A DNA stretch of 51,153 bases from Nevskiales bacterium (GCA_011526045.1 WYBE01000043.1:1-51153), one strand, 5' to 3'; positions 24,761 to 32,863 are shown, counted from the stretch's first letter. The notes: generated by a model from the letters alone, not told the origin. Program-made: numbers and translations.

Positions 24761-27001
24761 ATGCTGAGCCGAACGAGAACTGCCGCAATGCTCGGTATCG
24801 CCATCGGCGTCGTCGGCAGCATCGCGAGTCTGTTGCCGTCCGTGGCGAGCATCGAGGAAAGCGGCGGGCTGCACTGGCTGTTCGCCTTGCGCGGCGTGCG
24901 ACCGCCACCGGCGAACGTCGTCGTCGTGAATATCGACCGGTCTTCCGCCGAGGCGCTGGGGGTTCCGCTCGACCCGGCCAAATGGCCCCGGTCATTGCAC
25001 GCGAGCCTCGTTCGCCATCTGGCGGCAGCCGGTGCCCGCGTCATCGCCTTCGACGTGTTCTTCGGCGAACCGGGGCCGCCGGCCGAAGACGCTGCGCTGG
25101 CAGCGGCCATGCGCGAGGCCGGTAACGTCGTGCTGACTGCGCGCATCGAGAAGCGGTTCCTGCCGGTCGGGCCGGCCGGTGATGCACCGGCCATCGAGGC
25201 CATTCGCATCGGCATCCAGACGCCGGCGGAGTCGCTGCGGGAGAGCGCGCTGGCGGTGGCGCCATTCTCCCTGCCGGTCTGGCCGATGAAGGTGAGCCAG
25301 TTCTGGGCGTTTCACCACGAAGCAGGCGATCGGCCCACGCTGCCGGCGGTGGTGCTGCAGGCCGATGGGGTGAGCCTGCGCGGGGAGCTGGAAGGAATTC
25401 TCCCGGAAGTCAGCACGCCAGGCCCGATATCGGCCTCTGACCGGGCACCTGGCCTCGTCGAGTTCATGCAGGAAATGCGTGACTACTTGTCGGCGGAGCC
25501 GGACCTGGCGGCGGCACTGCTCGACGTAACAGCCACTGCGCAGCCCGGGGATTCGGGCAGCGGCCGACGCCCGGAAGCTCGCGACCTGATCCGCCTGTAT
25601 GCCGGGCCGGCGAGTTACTTCATCAATTTCTACGGCCCCCCCTTCACCATTCCGAGCATTCCCTATCACCGGGTGATTGACGGCACAGCCCTGCGTACCG
25701 GTGACGGGCAACCGCTCGACTTGCGGGACCACATCGTGTTCGTCGGCTTCGCGGCCCGGCGGCAGGCCGATCAGAGGGATAGTTTCTACTCGGTCTTTTC
25801 CGAGGAAACCGGCTTGAACCTGAGCGGCGTGGAAATTGCCGCGACAGCTACCGCGAATCTCCTCGAAGGGCGGACTCTGCGACCGCTGGCGCGACCCGCC
25901 GCGCTGATGGCGCTCTGCGTCTGGGGCATCTGTCTCGGCAGTGCCTGTCGCCTGATGAGCGCTGCCCCGGTGCTGGTTGCAACGCTCGGCGCCACTGCGT
26001 ACCTGACCGGAGCCGTGGTGGCGTTCTCGACGGCAGACATTTGGTTGCCGGTCATTGTGCCCGTCTTCCTGCAGCCGTCGCTGGCCGCACTCGGCGCAAT
26101 CCTGCTGCAGCTTCGCGAGACACGCCGGCAACGCGACCGCATCAGCACGGTCATGGGGCATTACGTGCCGCCCAAGGTGGTCGAGCGACTCGTTGCCGAG
26201 GGCCAGGGTGACGCTGAGGCCACAGAGATGGTGCATGGCACCTGCATGGTGACCGATGCGTCCCAGTACAGCTTGCTGGCCGAGACGCTGGCCCCGGACG
26301 AGCTCGGTCGCTTGATGAATGCCTATTACGAGATCCTGTTCGCCGAGGTCGAACGGCACGAAGGGCAGGTCTCAGATGTGATCGGTGACTCGATGATGGC
26401 GATCTGGGTGAGCGCGCTCTCCGAGTCGACGATGCAGGCTCGTGCCTGTGCCGCAGCGTTGCGACTCGCGGCCGAGCTGGAGCGGCGACACCGCAGCGGT
26501 GAGCGTGTCGCACTGCCCACCCGCATCGGACTGCACAGCGGGCGCATACAACTTGGCACTGTCGGTGCGCATCATCATCGCGAGTACCGCGCTGTCGGGG
26601 ACATCGTCAACACGGCATCCCGCATTGAGAGCCTGAACAAGCAGCTCGGCACCCGCGTGCTGGTCTCTGCCGAAACGCTGGCCGGGCTCGATGGCTTCTG
26701 CGCGCGCGAGATCGGTACCTTCCTGGTGGCGGGGAAAACGCTGCCGGTGACCGTGCATGAATTGCTCGGTGCGCTGCCACAGGCTGACACCCCCGGGGTG
26801 CCGGATCTGCAGCTTTTCGCCGGCGCGCTCGCCGAGTTTCGCGGCCAGCGCTGGGGCGCGGCGGCGCAGCTCTTCCGCCGCTGTCTCGAGGGCACGGCCG
26901 CTGACGGGCCGGCGCACTTCTATCTGCGCTTGTGCGAGGAGTACCTCGCAAACGGTTCGGTTTCCTTCCGCGATGGCGTAGTGCGGCTGGACCAGAAGTA
27001 G
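24761..27001 (+). CDS. CHASE2-domain class III adenylate/guanylate cyclase
   Basis: 746 residues. Residues about 9-28 are an N-terminal membrane helix; about 35-370 a CHASE2 sensor domain expected in the periplasm (VVVVNIDRSSAEALG, VIAFDVFFGEPGP, HIVFVGFAARR); about 373-450 three membrane helices; about 485-690 the cyclase catalytic domain. Metal-binding Asp residues are D499 (MVTDASQY) and D543 (IGDSMMAIW); the transition-state Asn and Arg are N617 and R621 (DIVNTASRIES). At the two base-recognition positions, where adenylate cyclases usually have Lys and Asp, I read D539 and R610, so product specificity cannot be assumed. The gene is followed by the FecR/TPR/barrel gene on the same strand. 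Confidence 0.9.
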   Translation: MLSRTRTAAMLGIAIGVVGSIASLLPSVASIEESGGLHWLFALRGVRPPPANVVVVNIDRSSAEALGVPLDPAKWPRSLHASLVRHLAAAGARVIAFDVFFGEPGPPAEDAALAAAMREAGNVVLTARIEKRFLPVGPAGDAPAIEAIRIGIQTPAESLRESALAVAPFSLPVWPMKVSQFWAFHHEAGDRPTLPAVVLQADGVSLRGELEGILPEVSTPGPISASDRAPGLVEFMQEMRDYLSAEPDLAAALLDVTATAQPGDSGSGRRPEARDLIRLYAGPASYFINFYGPPFTIPSIPYHRVIDGTALRTGDGQPLDLRDHIVFVGFAARRQADQRDSFYSVFSEETGLNLSGVEIAATATANLLEGRTLRPLARPAALMALCVWGICLGSACRLMSAAPVLVATLGATAYLTGAVVAFSTADIWLPVIVPVFLQPSLAALGAILLQLRETRRQRDRISTVMGHYVPPKVVERLVAEGQGDAEATEMVHGTCMVTDASQYSLLAETLAPDELGRLMNAYYEILFAEVERHEGQVSDVIGDSMMAIWVSALSESTMQARACAAALRLAAELERRHRSGERVALPTRIGLHSGRIQLGTVGAHHHREYRAVGDIVNTASRIESLNKQLGTRVLVSAETLAGLDGFCAREIGTFLVAGKTLPVTVHELLGALPQADTPGVPDLQLFAGALAEFRGQRWGAAAQLFRRCLEGTAADGPAHFYLRLCEEYLANGSVSFRDGVVRLDQK

Positions 27002-27092
27002 GCGGGAATTGATGGCTGCTGTTGCCCTGCCGAGAGCTAGGTGCTAGCTTCTGTGGGTATCCAAACTCGAAAGAATGTACAGCGCCAACAAG

Positions 27093-27121
27093 GGATCAGC
27101 CGGCTAATTTCTGGTTGATCC
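27093..27121. promoter_or_regulatory. Inverted repeat upstream of the FecR/TPR/barrel gene
   Basis: GGATCAGCC and GGTTGATCC can pair over nine positions (one G-T) around an 11-base loop. No T-run follows, so it is unlikely to be an intrinsic terminator. It lies in the 169-base gap after the cyclase stop, about 50 bases before the next start, where an operator or a leader hairpin would fit. Confidence 0.35.
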
Positions 27122-27170
27122 GATCCCGTAAATCCAGCTGGGCGTCGTCTGCTTACCGGGGGGTATCGCG

Positions 27171-30100
27171 ATGCAGGTGGAGTACCGATCCGTGGGGGCG
27201 GATCATGGCTTGGGGGATCGCTGCGGCTACGTGGCCGTTGCGCGCCGGGTCGCGTTTTGCACCTTGCTGTTTTGCGCTGCCTTGCCAGCGCTGGCCCAGA
27301 CTTGTGATCCGCCGGTGGCGCGGGTGATTTCGTGGCAGGGGGTCGTCAAGGCCCAGCGCGCCAACCAGTCGCAGTGGCTGGCTGTCGCCACCGACGAGCG
27401 CCTGTGTGCGGGGGATCGGTTGCGTACCGGCGAGTTCAGCCGGGCGGCGCTTGTGCTTCCCGACGAGACCGTGACCCGTCTCGACCAGAATACGGTGATC
27501 ACTTTCCAGCCACCCACGGACGGCAAGAAAACCTGGCTGGAGATTGTCGAGGGCGTGCTGCACATCATCACGCGGGACCGGCAGGCGCTGCGCGTCATCA
27601 TGCCGTTCGCCGACGCCGGCATCGAAGGCACCGAGTTCCTCGTCACGGTGTCGCCGAGTGCAGCGTCGATCCTCGTCTTCGAAGGCCAGGTGGTCATGCA
27701 AAGCGCGGCCGGCTCGGCCACGGCCGCCAGCGGCGAGCAGGTGAGCGCCGGTCCCGGCACGCCGCCGGTGGTGACCGCCGTGGCGCGCCCGCGCGACGCC
27801 GTGCAATGGACGTTGTACTTCCCGCCGGTGACGACCACTGCTGCAACGACTGCGGCGCCGACGGCGGCCGCGCAGCTCACCGAGCGTGCCTCGGCCGCGC
27901 TGGCCGTCGGTCGCGTCGAGGAGGCGCAGCAGGCGCTCGAGCAGGCACTGCGCGCGAATCCGGCGAACGCCACCGCACTCGCGCTGCGCGCCATCATCGC
28001 CCTCACGCAGGACGACCGCGAACTCGCGCGCAGCCTCGCGGACCAGGCGGTGGCGGCGGCGCCGGAGTTGGCCGCGGCGCTGATTGCCCGCTCCTACGTG
28101 CAACAGTCCGACTTCGATCTCAACGGCGCGTTGCAGTCACTCGAGGCGGCAGTTGCCGCCGAGCCCGACAACGCGCTGGCGCGCGCGCGGCTTGCCGAAC
28201 TGTGGCTCGCTCTCGGCGGCGTGGAGCAGGCAGTGGCCGCCGCCGAGGCGGCGGTTGCCGCTGAGCCGGGTTTGTCCCTGCCGCACAGCGTGCTCGGCTT
28301 CGCGCATCTCGCGCGTGTGGATACCACGCGGGCGCGCGCTGCCTTCGACACGGCGATCCGGCTCGATACGGCCGCGCCGCTGCCGCGGCTCGGGCTCGGG
28401 CTCGCGCTCATCCGCGAGGGCAACCTGACCGGTGGCCGCGAGCAGATCGAGATCGCGGTCATTCTTGACCCCGGCAACGCCCTCATCCGCAGCTACATCG
28501 GCAAGGCCTACTACGACGAAAAGCGCGACGCGCTCGCCGCAACCCAGCTCGGGATCGCGAAGGAACTCGATCCGCTGGACCCGACGGCGTACTTCTACGA
28601 CGCAATCCGCAAGCAGACCGTCAACCGGTCGGTCGAGGCGCTCGCCGACCTGCAGCAGTCGGTGGCCCTGAACGACAACCGCAAGGTGTACCGCTCACGG
28701 TTGCTGCTCGACCAGGATCTCGCGGCACGCAGCGCGGCTGTGGGCCGGGTGTATCGCGACCTGGGCTTCGAAGAGCTGGCGCTCCGGGAAGGGTGGCGGA
28801 CGACCCTCCACGAGCCGGCAAACTTCTCCGGACACCGGCTTCTTGCCGACACGTATTCGACCGTGCCGAGGCACGAAGTTGCTCGCGTTAACGAGCTGCT
28901 GCAATCGCAGCTCCTGCAGCCGTCGAACGTGGTTCCGATACCGCCTCAACTGGGGGAGTCCAACCTCTTCAGCCTCGACAGCGCAGGACCGCAGGATCTG
29001 GCGTTCAACGAATTCAATCCTCTGTTCAGCCGCGATCGTCTGACCGCGCAGGGCTCTGGGGTGGTCGGCGGCAACGACACCTGGGGCAATGATGCGGTCG
29101 TCGCCGGTCTGGCGGGCGCGCTGTCGTTCAGCCTCGGCCAGTTCCACCTGGAAACGGACGGTTTCCGCGAGAACAACGATCTCGATCAGGACCTGCTCAA
29201 CGCCTTTGTGCAATATCAGCCGTCAGCCGCGACGACGCTTCTGGCCGAAGCCCGCACCAGCGACCGTGAGCAGGGCGACCTGGTGTTGCGTTTCGACCCG
29301 AATTTCTTCTTTACGAACCAGCGCCAGAGCGAGGAGGCGGATACTTTCCGTATCGGCGGGCGGCACTCGTTTTTGCCGTGGTCTGACCTGCTCGCCGTGC
29401 TGACGGTTCAGAGCGTCGATCACACGACGAATATCGGCAGTCTTTTCAATAACGAATCGACGATCGATGTGTATACGGTTGAGATCCAGCATCTGTACCG
29501 TGCGGAACGCTGGAACCTGACGACCGGCGTACGCTATTCCGACCGCGACACCGAGTCCGTCAGCTCGTTCCTGATTCCCATTCCGGATCCGCCCTTCGCG
29601 ATCGAGGGTACCGATATAGCCGACTTCGGTTCGGATTCGCTCAGTGTCTACGCGTACGGTAACGTCGAGATGGGACCGGATCTGACCGTCACGCTGGGTG
29701 CAAGTGCTGATTGGCTGGACGACCCGGACTTTGAGCGTGACCGGCTCAACCCGAAGCTGGGCCTCGCCTGGCAGGCACGCGACGACACCGTAGTCAGGGC
29801 CGGGGTTTCCCGCACCCTGAGCTTCCCTGTGTACTCGCGTCAGGATATCCACCCGTCCCTCGAGCCGACATTGGTCGGGGGCTTCAATCAGTTCTTCCCA
29901 AGCGGCGCCGGCGAACAGGCCTGGCGTTACGGAGCCGGGATCGAGCATCGGGCTTCCTCCGCCATCTGGGTCGGTGCCGAGTACTCAGAGCGCGACAACG
30001 AGGTGCCGTTCTTCGCTGTCCCGGAATTCCCCGAGACCGAATTGGTGCTGTCCACGGCCGACAACGAGGAAAAGACGGCCCGCGGCTACCTGTACTGGAC

Positions 30101-30509
30101 TGCCAGCGACCTTATCAGCATCAGCGCAGAGTACCAGTTCGACCAGTTCGACAACGATCCAGACTTCGACCTCACCGGGGCGTTGAAGCTGGATACGCAC
30201 CGTATCCCGTTGAAGCTCAGCGCTTTCCACCCGTCGGGTCTGGGCGCCCGGGTTGTGGCCACGTACGTCGACCAAAGCGGTACGTTTACGGACCAGACCG
30301 TGCCGTTTTTCCAGACGTTCGAGGACAGTGACGAGTTCATCGTCGTCGATGCGGGCTTGAGCTACCGACTGCCCAAGCGCTGGGGCTTGCTGCAACTGGA
30401 GGTCAAGAACGCGTTGGACGAGTCATTCAGGTTCCAGGACATCGACCCGGAGAACCCGCAGATCGTTCCGGAGCGACTGGCGCTGTTCAAGGCGACGATC
30501 GCGTTCTGA
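27171..30509 (+). CDS. Exported FecR-TPR-outer-membrane beta-barrel fusion protein
   Basis: 1112 residues. Signal peptide about 1-43 (VAFCTLLFCAALPALAQ). Residues about 50-175 form a FecR domain (GDRLRTGEFSRAALVLPDET, TRLDQNTVITF, AGIEGTEFLV, ILVFEGQVVM). Residues about 235-510 are TPR-type helical repeats. Residues about 510-630 link to a C-terminal barrel (about 630-1112) with alternating strands like a TonB-dependent receptor, ending ...PERLALFKATIAF, where the terminal Phe is the outer-membrane assembly signal. No plug or TonB box is present. The FecR domain normally senses or transduces in the periplasm, so this protein could link an outer-membrane pore to the CHASE2 cyclase just upstream. 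ATG at 27171 has GGGGGT before it. Confidence 0.85.
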   Translation: MQVEYRSVGADHGLGDRCGYVAVARRVAFCTLLFCAALPALAQTCDPPVARVISWQGVVKAQRANQSQWLAVATDERLCAGDRLRTGEFSRAALVLPDETVTRLDQNTVITFQPPTDGKKTWLEIVEGVLHIITRDRQALRVIMPFADAGIEGTEFLVTVSPSAASILVFEGQVVMQSAAGSATAASGEQVSAGPGTPPVVTAVARPRDAVQWTLYFPPVTTTAATTAAPTAAAQLTERASAALAVGRVEEAQQALEQALRANPANATALALRAIIALTQDDRELARSLADQAVAAAPELAAALIARSYVQQSDFDLNGALQSLEAAVAAEPDNALARARLAELWLALGGVEQAVAAAEAAVAAEPGLSLPHSVLGFAHLARVDTTRARAAFDTAIRLDTAAPLPRLGLGLALIREGNLTGGREQIEIAVILDPGNALIRSYIGKAYYDEKRDALAATQLGIAKELDPLDPTAYFYDAIRKQTVNRSVEALADLQQSVALNDNRKVYRSRLLLDQDLAARSAAVGRVYRDLGFEELALREGWRTTLHEPANFSGHRLLADTYSTVPRHEVARVNELLQSQLLQPSNVVPIPPQLGESNLFSLDSAGPQDLAFNEFNPLFSRDRLTAQGSGVVGGNDTWGNDAVVAGLAGALSFSLGQFHLETDGFRENNDLDQDLLNAFVQYQPSAATTLLAEARTSDREQGDLVLRFDPNFFFTNQRQSEEADTFRIGGRHSFLPWSDLLAVLTVQSVDHTTNIGSLFNNESTIDVYTVEIQHLYRAERWNLTTGVRYSDRDTESVSSFLIPIPDPPFAIEGTDIADFGSDSLSVYAYGNVEMGPDLTVTLGASADWLDDPDFERDRLNPKLGLAWQARDDTVVRAGVSRTLSFPVYSRQDIHPSLEPTLVGGFNQFFPSGAGEQAWRYGAGIEHRASSAIWVGAEYSERDNEVPFFAVPEFPETELVLSTADNEEKTARGYLYWTASDLISISAEYQFDQFDNDPDFDLTGALKLDTHRIPLKLSAFHPSGLGARVVATYVDQSGTFTDQTVPFFQTFEDSDEFIVVDAGLSYRLPKRWGLLQLEVKNALDESFRFQDIDPENPQIVPERLALFKATIAF

Positions 30510-30647
30510 GCGGTACAGCTGTCCTTGGCAGACCGATGCTGCGGGCTTGGGCAGCGGGCTGTTACGCCGGAATTGAATGGTCGATGGCTTGACCGATGTT
30601 CGTCAGCAATCCGCCCGACGCAGGGCGCAGGTACAGGAGCGAAAAGT

Positions 30648-30998
30648 ATGAGCAAAACTATCGTCGCGCTGGGTTCATGTGCAATAGCGGTTTTCTGCGG
30701 TGTCGTGGCCGAGGCAGTGCATGCGGACACGCCGGAAATCGAAGCCAGGTTGAACCGCTACGGCGAGCTCGAGGGGATCGTCGGTCGAAAAGGGGCACAG
30801 CCTGTAGTCACTCAAGCCTTTGCCCCGGAGAAATCGGGTCGCGAAGTTCAGCGGATTGTTATAGGCCGAGTCACAATTGTGATCCACGATCCGACGAATG
30901 AGGGCATACCAACGCATTCGGCGCCCGTCGAGGGAACCGTACATGGGTGTCACCAGTGGGTGTACGTCCCGCCGAACTGGGTTCTGGTGCACTGTTAG
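30648..30998 (+). CDS. Small secreted protein, unknown function
   Basis: 116 residues. The ATG at 30648 has AGGAGC eight bases upstream. Residues 1-26 are a signal peptide (MSKTIVALGSCAIAVFCGVV...AVHA). The mature part is about 90 residues: a short helical stretch (PEIEARLNRYGELEGIVG), then beta-like sequence (VQRIVIGRVTIVIHD) and a Trp/Cys-containing end (HGCHQWVYVPPNWVLVHC) whose two Cys could form a disulphide. No family recognised. It lies 138 bases after the barrel gene on the same strand and may belong to the same module. Confidence 0.6.
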   Translation: MSKTIVALGSCAIAVFCGVVAEAVHADTPEIEARLNRYGELEGIVGRKGAQPVVTQAFAPEKSGREVQRIVIGRVTIVIHDPTNEGIPTHSAPVEGTVHGCHQWVYVPPNWVLVHC

Positions 30999-31062
30999 GC
31001 CGGAGCACCTGACGTTCTGCCGCCCGGCCAGCCGACGATGGTCCGGGGGCGGTTCACGGTTC

Positions 31063-31089
31063 ACGGTGCCGGGTTTGGCTTATTGGCTT
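31063..31089 (+). repeat. Perfect 27-bp direct repeat, left copy
   Basis: Begins ACGGTGCCGGG and ends TTATTGGCTT. An identical 27-base copy, in the same orientation, lies at 32657-32683. The pair brackets the broken folE, the HNH gene and the coiled-coil gene. Bases differ immediately outside on both sides. Confidence 0.85.
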
Positions 31090-31129
31090 GTTGAGCAACC
31101 CCGCGTCGCGCTGATGTTGCCCGCCTGAA

Positions 31130-31170
31130 ATGGCCCGCTACGAGCACCTGCCGATCTACAAGGATGTACA
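31130..31170 (+). pseudogene. 5' remnant of an Avd-like four-helix-bundle protein gene
   Basis: The reading [11 protein letters not shown] followed by DVQ matches the very characteristic beginning of the four-helix-bundle family that includes the Avd accessory proteins of diversity-generating retroelements (recalled pattern: [11 protein letters not shown]...FSRYHKYTLG). After about 11 residues the match ends, and the sequence becomes the 3' half of folE in a different frame. There is no reverse transcriptase or template repeat nearby. Identification rests on a short but distinctive stretch. Confidence 0.5.
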
Positions 31171-31173
31171 AGG

Positions 31174-31515
31174 ATGTATTCGCTCTGCGAGCATCACATG
31201 TTGCCGTTCATCGGCAAATGCCACGTTGCCTATCTTCCGGACGGCAAGGTGCTGGGCCTGTCCATGATCGCGCGGATCGTTGATCTCTTTGCCCGGCGGC
31301 TGCAGATCCAGGAAGTGCTTACCCAGCAGATCGCCGAGTGCGTGCAGAGTACGATCCAGGGCAAGGGCGTCGGCGTGGTGATCGAGGCGCAGCACATGTG
31401 CATGATGATGCGCGGCGTCGAGAAGCAGAACTCGGTGATGACTACTTCCTGCATACTCGGCTGCTTCCGCACCCAGCCGCAGACGCGCACCGAGTTCCTC
31501 GGGCTGATCGATTGA
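31174..31515 (+). pseudogene. folE: GTP cyclohydrolase I, 3' half only
   Basis: 113 residues beginning [20 protein letters not shown] and ending [16 protein letters not shown]. This is the C-terminal half of GTP cyclohydrolase I, the first enzyme of folate/queuosine-type pterin synthesis. The zinc ligands Cys and His (CEHH) and the later Cys (TTSCILGCF) are kept, but the roughly 80-110 N-terminal residues that build the decamer are missing. Translation from the ATG at 31174 is possible (AAGG upstream). The break point is marked by a perfect 10-base tandem duplication at 31157-31176. Probably non-functional. Confidence 0.85.
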
Positions 31516-32180
31516 CAGGCGATAACTACCACGCGCCGCGCCGCTGCCTGAAGGAGCCGATTCCCGAAATTTTCGAGGCTGCGTCCCGGCTGAGCGAGGC
31601 CGTCGATGCACACTTGGCCGGGGATCGTGGGCGCGCGGACCACCTGATTCGCGAGGCCGACATGCCGCCCATAGGCGACTGGGTATTGCCGCTACTGGGG
31701 TCGGACCAGCAATTTCCAGGTCGGGCCGCCGATGTAAGGTTTCGGCAAGTCAGCGGTGCACCCGCCACCCTGCCCAAGGCAGACCGCATCCCTGCACGCA
31801 TGCCGACGGCGGCGCAGAAGGCTGACCTGATTGCGCTGTACGGATACAACTGCGCATTCTGCGGAATTCCGCTCGTGACCGCCGAGGTGCGCAAAGCGCT
31901 GACGGCCGCATATCCCGAAGCGGCATACTGGAGCGCAACCGGCGCATGCCACGCGGCGCTGCTGTGCATGTGGCTGCAGTTTGACCACGTCCTTCCCCAC
32001 AGCCGGGGCGGGGACAACTCGCTTTCAAATATCCTCGTGACCTGCTCGGGCTGCAACTACGGGCGGACCTCCGTTGGGATAGCGTACACGCTCGAGGAGG
32101 TTGGCCTGCTCGACCCGCGTCTGACCCCGCCGACCAGGACGGATTGGGATGGGCTGCAGCGTCTGCTTCGGTCATCCTAG
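31512..32180 (+). CDS. HNH endonuclease
   Basis: About 222 residues if started at the TTG at 31512, which overlaps the folE stop. The N-terminal part ([20 protein letters not shown]...[15 protein letters not shown]) looks like an intact helical domain rather than read-through. Residues 114-181 form a zinc-type HNH nuclease: CAFC, then [17 protein letters not shown] with the catalytic His, then CSGCN. Such proteins cut DNA in restriction, homing or repair roles. Nothing beside it indicates which; no methyltransferase is present. It is the only complete nuclease gene in this scrambled patch. Confidence 0.8.
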   Translation: MTGDNYHAPRRCLKEPIPEIFEAASRLSEAVDAHLAGDRGRADHLIREADMPPIGDWVLPLLGSDQQFPGRAADVRFRQVSGAPATLPKADRIPARMPTAAQKADLIALYGYNCAFCGIPLVTAEVRKALTAAYPEAAYWSATGACHAALLCMWLQFDHVLPHSRGGDNSLSNILVTCSGCNYGRTSVGIAYTLEEVGLLDPRLTPPTRTDWDGLQRLLRSS

Positions 32181-32336
32181 ATAGGCGTTTGTAGTAAACG
32201 GAGTCGCTATTACCGTCCCGCGCCGTTTTCCCGTCGCGCTGAATAAAGACGGCTTTTCTTTGCGAATAGGCCAGAATCCTGGCTGCCAGTTCCCGGCCTT
32301 TCTCTGCACCATGGTCGGGGTCGAGGATGACACTCC

Positions 32337-32651
32337 ATGAGGCACGCCGTGGATTATCTGTATTCGCTGTATGATGCTCTCGTCAGCATCAACGTCCCGG
32401 CCGACAAGGCAAGGGCCGTGATCGATGCGATGGAACGCGACATGGGTACCACGCTGGCAACGAAGTCAGATCTCGAGTTGTTGCGGGCGGAGTTCCGTCA
32501 GGAACTCGCGCTCGTGCGCAAGGACCTGGAAGCCATGTCGTCGGCCTTCCACAAGGACCTGCAACTCCTGTCCACGACGATGACGGTGCGGCTCGGCTCC
32601 ATGCTGATGCTGGGCCTCGGGTTGTTGTTCGCGGCCTTGAAGATCGCCTGA
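32337..32651 (+). CDS. Coiled-coil membrane protein, DUF1640-like
   Basis: 104 residues. Residues about 1-40 are helical (YLYSLYDALVSINVPADKARAVIDAMERD). Residues about 42-80 form a coiled coil (LATKSDLELLRAEFRQELALVRKDLEAM), and residues about 85-103 a C-terminal membrane helix (GSMLMLGLGLLFAALKI). This order matches the DUF1640/CCDC90-like small proteins that are common as accessory genes in gammaproteobacteria. ATG at 32337. It sits inside the interval bounded by the 27-bp direct repeats, and its stop is six bases before the right copy. Confidence 0.75.
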   Translation: MRHAVDYLYSLYDALVSINVPADKARAVIDAMERDMGTTLATKSDLELLRAEFRQELALVRKDLEAMSSAFHKDLQLLSTTMTVRLGSMLMLGLGLLFAALKIA

Positions 32652-32656
32652 TGTAG

Positions 32657-32683
32657 ACGGTGCCGGGTTTGGCTTATTGGCTT
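32657..32683 (+). repeat. Perfect 27-bp direct repeat, right copy
   Basis: Identical over 27 bases to 31063-31089, 1594 bases away and in the same orientation. It lies between the coiled-coil gene and the RHS fragment. Confidence 0.85.
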
Positions 32684-32695
32684 TTCGGGTAGAGC

Positions 32696-32863
32696 GGCGG
32701 CATCCTGGAAAAGGTGACACGAGGCGGCGTCACGGAGTACAGGGACCACATCCCGGCCGGGGCGGGCTCGATGGCGATTCATACCCGGCGCGACATCGGG
32801 ACGAACAACTTCTACCACGTGACCCTGACCTGCAGCGGCGCCGCCGGCAGCCGCGTCACCTGA
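32696..32863 (+). pseudogene. RHS/YD-repeat protein fragment
   Basis: Between an in-frame TAG and TGA the sequence reads GGILEKVTRGGVTEYRDHIP, then AIHTRRDIGTNNFYHVT. This is the pattern of the last YD repeats before the core of RHS proteins (LEKV..GGVTEYRHYI...SGTN..YYV). It lacks a start, the rest of the repeats and the core, so it is a fragment. A few more codons in another frame follow up to a TGA near 32915 (YSNFSVWNRQ). The full 32652-32956 gap holds nothing else that I can support besides the 27-bp repeat. Confidence 0.5.

Noticed and set aside
31512..32180. Restriction-modification system around the HNH gene
   Set aside because: No methyltransferase, specificity subunit or other restriction gene lies within reach.
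31063..32683. Diversity-generating retroelement
   Set aside because: Only an Avd-like start and a short direct repeat are present. There is no reverse transcriptase, no adenine-biased template/variable repeat pair and no intact target gene.
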